From the NCBI GenBank assembly GCA_010645155.1, contig CM021320.1:6147247-6211246 (forward strand): DNA of 64,000 nucleotides. Reading direction: 5' to 3'. Shown here piece by piece: positions 59,563-64,000 of the stretch. Source of the stretch: Tigriopus japonicus (lineage: Eukaryota; Arthropoda; Copepoda; Harpacticoida; Harpacticidae). Both the position numbers and the translations under genes were made by a program. Within the stretch, counting starts at the first letter, position 1, and each line of letters begins with the position of its first letter. The notes under the pieces are model-generated. The model ran no database searches. It was not told where the DNA came from and saw only the letters and a list, made by a program, of their open reading frames with translations.

Positions 59563-61408
59563 CTCGGTAATCCGTGACAAGACCGACCGGGGGAGACACG
59601 GACGATTCGATTGATGATAGATGATGATGATGAACTCGTTCTGGAGGATCCCCCGGCGACAATTATCGTGGGTTGATTTTGGTCGAGATCCCGTGTGTGC
59701 CAAGCGTGATCCAGGCCTTGAAGCTTCTGGGACGAAACGTGGGAAATACACAAACACCACCGGGAATGTCAAGTCTCTTTCATTGAAGGCTTGTGATTCA
59801 ATGTCTACGTATCATACATAGCACGAGTGTGTGAGACTGATTCATTCCTTCAGTGAAGGAATCCAGTGTTGCTAAAGAGGTGGAGAAAACTGGAGAAAAT
59901 GAATTTCAAGTGCTTATTTCTTTTTCTGGAGAAACGGGGCTTAAAAAAGACAGTTTTCGCATAAGAATACTTATTTCCGTTATTTTGGTAGTTTTTTTGC
60001 CGCATCATAAAAAACCGGCGGACTCTGAGAATACCATTTTCTATCGTTTTTGAACAATACATCTACGAATTGCAAGAATATTTACCATACCCATTCAAAA
60101 ATATACTCTTATTCAGACTGTCAGACGGAAAATTTGGTGTAAAATGCCTGCCAAGACACTTTCTTGTCACTTTGTATGCTTGATTTCAAAGCCGAATTGC
60201 CAAACTGGGCTACAACAGAAACCTTTGTGATACTACTAATATTTTTGATAATTCTAGATATCTATATCTACATTGCACGGATAAGACTCAAGAACTTTAA
60301 TTTGGATCAAATGGCATGATGTCTTGCCCGAGTCTTAAGCGGACATGATTAACAAAAAGCGCAAAGTTGGTGCTAAGGAGTAATAAATGGAGGCACTGAG
60401 TGTACGTCAGTGTTGTTGGCCTCAAGGTGACCAAACCGTGAAAGCTTCGTCCATTTTGCAAATAGTCGCGATTTTGAACAAAGGTATGTAATATTTGATG
60501 TTTATCAAAAGGCACTACAGATTGGCGACGTGGGTTCAAAGAGGGACGAAATGCACAAAATGCTTCCTTTTTCTCAATTTCTTTCAATGCCATATCCCTT
60601 TAAATGTGCAATTCAATTATTATTGGTTGATATAACTTGGAGCCTTCGGAGTACTATCTAGCGCTTTTTGGGTCCAAGGAAAATAACTTATACTTGCAAT
60701 TTTGACCCCTAAAGTTGTAAAAGTCATACGAAATACCATATACCTCTGGTAAATAAGAATCATTTTCATTGATTGGATGGATGTGATTGAGTCTTTCCAG
60801 TCACCAAAGAATTTGCATTTTATTAGTATAAAATAGATTCATGTGCCTGACTAAAATTGTCGAGCCATTAATGTATGATAAAATTTATGTACTTTTGAGA
60901 GATCTTTCAAAATTTCCAAATTTGTCTGAATTTAAGACTTTGATTGGGTCTAAAGACGCTTTAACTGGGACTAGGTCTCCTTGGATTAACGGATTAATCC
61001 ATTAATCCATTTGAAGCGGATTAATCGAACAAAATCTTTTAAAAAATCCGTTTCATCATGTTTTTTTCTTGTCAGTTTTTAAGATTTGTCTCCCAAAAGT
61101 TTAAATCGAAGATTATATAATACCTATTTGCCAAGCATTTGGGCATTATTGAACAAGCAACTTTATTGACATCAATTTTGGAATGATGAATCCATGATAA
61201 TGAATAGTGGGAACTTCAATGACTCAGTATGGGAAATGTACAAAAATTCGAACGCAAGTTTCCACAATTCTACAAGAGTTTTTTTATAGTCTAATTCCTG
61301 CTTTCTGCAGGATCTTTCTTGATTCTATCACCATGAAGTATTATAATATGGAAAGCCTATAAAAAATCTTTAAAAAAAGTTTTTGATAAAATGAAGTTCG
61401 CTATTTTA
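59563..61408. other. Intergenic, AT-rich
   Basis: The first few hundred bases are probably the UBXN4 promoter. Around 60972-61030 there is a GGATTAATCC-type low-complexity palindromic cluster. No gene is supported. Confidence 0.45.
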
Positions 61409-61588
61409 AGGAAGCCAGAGTGGCCGCGCGTACTATTGCAATCTCATAGGCGCAGAGTGTGAGTGCTTCCCCAGACGGCTTAGGTTCGAATCCTGTTGGG
61501 GGTCGGATTGAAACTATCGGGAAAAATCCTTTAATTTACAGGGAATCGCACTCCTTGTAGCGGTAGTAAAAAGTCCGCAAAAAAAAGA
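61409..61588 (+). mobile_element. Second tRNA-derived SINE (Leu/Ser-type head)
   Basis: An A-box-like GCCAGAGTGGCCG at 61413 and a perfect B-box-type GGTTCGAATCC at 61482-61492 are about 70 bases apart, as in tRNAs with a long variable arm. A unique body of about 80 bases follows, then an A-rich tail (61579-61586). The head does not fold into an intact cloverleaf, so a SINE fits better than a tRNA gene. Only one copy lies in the window. Confidence 0.6.
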
Positions 61589-62301
61589 ATTCTTTATTTT
61601 TGGTGCCATTTTGAATTTTTTGCATCACATCTGGCAATGGAATATGCATACTTTTATTAGTAAGTTTGTTTCATTTCCTCTTTTTGTGGTGCATAATGGG
61701 GTTTTGTGATGTTTTGTTCCTTTTCAATCTATCATTAATTTCATTTTAGTCCACAACTTCATGATTTTGGTGTTTGGTTTCAAAACTCTCATGTTAATGG
61801 AGCTTGAAGTAAAATAGAAAGCAATGAGTAGATTATACTTTTACAAGTTTAGAGTAGGTAATACAGATTTATAAATTTTTTAATCTTGTCACAAAAGTCC
61901 AGTACTTGAATATGTAAACATCATTTATGCTTTTGATCCTAAATTTTTGTCAATCTTCTCTAACATCACCTTTGTTTGAAGACAATTACAATGATCTCAT
62001 TATTATTGATTGATTGATTAAATTGACTAAAATTGGACATGCAAGATCTACCATTGCAAGTGAACATCTAAACATAACAAGTGGCTGCTTATTTTGCCCA
62101 CTTCTATTCAATCTTACGATTTTTAAGCCCGTTTCAGCAATCACAGCGGTTTTTAATACTCTAAAAAGATAGATCGATTTTATGAACTGGCATGGCTCTT
62201 CTTTGATCCAATGAGCTTTTGGAGGGATGCTAAGGCCAAAGTTAAACACTAAAAGTACCTTACCAATTTTTTTGCCACGTTTTTCGCATGAATTCCATTT
62301 T
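61589..62301. other. Intergenic, AT-rich, no gene seen
   Basis: Only short open frames without recognisable domains. Confidence 0.45.
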
Positions 62302-62525
62302 GGGGAGGAGACGTGGTGTCGTGGTTAGCGCAGTTTCCTATAGTGAGAGAGGTCCCAGGTTCGATTCTCCTCCCCGACCTTTCTCAAGGAAACTTTTAAA
62401 CCTTAATCCACACCCACAGACGGAGAACCATTCTGATACCGGACATGAGATTGCCTATCGGAAAAACTTTGGAAAAATTGCGAGGCTCAACCTTCCGACC
62501 CTAGCACCAAGAATCCAAAAAAAAA
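62302..62525 (+). mobile_element. SINE copy 3 (full length, tRNA-derived head)
   Basis: The head has TGGTTAGCGCAG (A-box region, about 62331) and GGTTCGATTCT (B box, 62358-62368), spaced as in a tRNA. The body contains CCTTTCTCAAGGAAACTTTTA, the CACCCACAGACGGAGAACCA block and CCTTCCGACCCTAGCACCAA, and it ends in an A run at 62516-62525. It is the inverse orientation of copies 1 and 2. Confidence 0.88.
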
Positions 62526-64000
62526 ACAAATGAAAACCATATTCAGCTCCCATTTTTGGCCAGGTGGCAGAAAGTGGCTTTCATTGATAAGCCATCACTG
62601 CTCAGGATGGGTTGTTCAAAACCCAGAAAAAAACAAAATTGGAACAAGAGTTTCTACTCATTTTGCTTGCTCTACTCTAGTTTATTGGAAACCCCGTTAC
62701 TCAGAAATCGGACTGAAATTTAATTTAAAACAAATAAAGTATATGTATTTGATTGACATTCAAAGACCCATTGGAAGTGAAACACGATAAACAATGTTCA
62801 TTTTGATCATCCTTCTTCAACAAGGTTTTTGCTCCACCTAACAATCACACTATTTATTTTGTCATTCTAAAATTCATCCCATAAAAATTCCAAGGATTTT
62901 AAATGCAATGAGTAGGGGTGCCCAAAAATGCAAATATAAACACAAAAAGGCATCAAAAAGTGCAACAAAAATGCTTAAAATACAAAAATGAACCTCATCC
63001 TCATTGGATACGAATTGCCGAACACTTGACGTGAAAAGTCAGAAAAGGCAATTAGTTACTAACATGGTTTCAATCACGAGTTATTAGATGATAGATAAGA
63101 CGATAGAATTAGGTGTTCCATTTCTTTTGAAACACCCGGCAAATCAAATTTACAATAAACACAGGTCCTTTGCAAAAGTATTATTTGCAAAAAAAAGTGA
63201 AAGCATGAAAAGCGTCATACTGAGGGTACACACCTTTCATACTTAAAAGTCTGTTTTCACCAATGACAATTTGATGTCTTGTGTAAATTTTTGCGTTTTG
63301 AGTCTGAAACGCCTGCACCTTGAAGAGATTGCTTTTCACACTTCATTCCTTAACTGAAGCACTCTAGAATATTGTGAGCATTTCATTCATTTTTGTGAAC
63401 ACATGAAATACTCTTTGACTGATGCAATTCAAGGAAATTACCATAAGAGAAAATTACAGCCTTTAAACTATGCAGATTTCTTACACACTGCTCAAAAAAC
63501 TATTATGTTCCTTACTAGCAATATGTCTTACATCTAATCAGATAATTGTACTTGGGGAATGATTATTAAACTTTATCATGAAACAATCAACGGAAAAACA
63601 AGATCAGTAAGCCATCCAAAAGTAGAGAGAGCAAAAGGAAAAAGTGAAAAGTATCTTGTCTTAGTCAGGTTTGGCAAATGGCAAAGACAAGAAAATTTAT
63701 ATGTTCTTCAAGAAATTAGCAAATATGGATAAAGAGGCTACAAGATGCAAATCAATTAAAATATTAGGAAAATGGGAAAAATCAAATAGAATGTGTTTTC
63801 ATGAAGTATTCAACCCTCACAATGAGGCATATTGTTGACCCCCAAAAAAACATTAACAAAAACTTTGTCGTTGCACCTTAAACTTGTTAAACTGACATCT
63901 AATGAAAATAAGTCAAGCAAGTGAGTCACTCAGAAACCCAAAGTCGAGTAACTACCGTCGCCATGAACATTTTATGCCATTTCCCTTCTTTGAGGGAGAG
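62526..64000. other. Intergenic, AT-rich
   Basis: A GCAAAAA-rich patch at about 62925-62990 resembles the one at 40690-40820. No gene, RNA or further repeat is supported. Confidence 0.45.

Noticed and set aside
1..64000. CRISPR arrays, bacterial operons, rRNA genes or intact tRNA genes
   Set aside because: None seen. Spliced genes and SINE/LINE content show this is animal nuclear DNA, and the tRNA-like sequences belong to SINEs.

Overview
This window is animal nuclear DNA. It has multi-exon genes with short GT-AG introns, tRNA-derived SINEs, non-LTR retrotransposon fragments and long AT-rich intergenic stretches. The gene set (NMDA receptor GluN2-type subunit, TEP/alpha-2-macroglobulin, short PDZ/ZM muscle protein, WDSUB1, metaxin) fits an arthropod. 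A small-genome crustacean such as a copepod is my best guess, but no single gene proves it. Positions 9046-9219 are an assembly gap of Ns.

Layout. 1-13 kb is gene-poor and repeat-rich. It holds three fold-back (inverted-repeat) elements at 440-1263, 3738-4670 and 10921-11291, a TCCGAA minisatellite, and a nest of elements at 6534-8300: pogo/Tigger-like ends enclosing a 5'-truncated LINE that carries a 5'-truncated SINE. 14.1-33.8 kb holds a secreted Thr/Ser/Pro-rich protein (+), a 17-exon GluN2-type receptor (+), a 5-exon PDZ/ZM protein (+) and a 15-exon TEP-family protein (-). 35-43 kb holds a full SINE, a LINE relic, RhoGDI (+), a beta-1,3-galactosyltransferase (-) and an AT-rich desert. 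43.6-59.6 kb is a compact housekeeping cluster: metaxin (+), SDHAF3 (+), a seven-finger C2H2 protein (+), WDSUB1-like (-), PSMD3/Rpn3 (-), a TMEM130/PMEL-like membrane protein (+), BUD31 (+) and UBXN4 (-). 59.6-64 kb is AT-rich with two SINEs.

I built each multi-exon model by hand from splice signals and checked that exon phases add up to an open frame: GluN2-type 937 aa, TEP 1542 aa, WDSUB1-like 827 aa, PSMD3 509 aa, UBXN4 428 aa, beta3GalT 368 aa, PDZ/ZM 213 aa, RhoGDI 211 aa, BUD31 152 aa, SDHAF3 126 aa.

The most notable biology is a GluN2-type subunit with non-canonical residues in the pore, the gate motif and the glutamate pocket; a TEP protein whose thioester motif is gone; and a WDSUB1 homologue with about twice the usual number of WD repeats. 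Functionally the genes cover excitatory signalling, humoral innate immunity, Golgi glycosylation, Rho cycling, mitochondrial import and complex II assembly (adjacent genes), ubiquitin/proteasome/ERAD (three genes) and splicing. Apart from the mitochondrial pair, I see no sign that neighbours are functionally linked.
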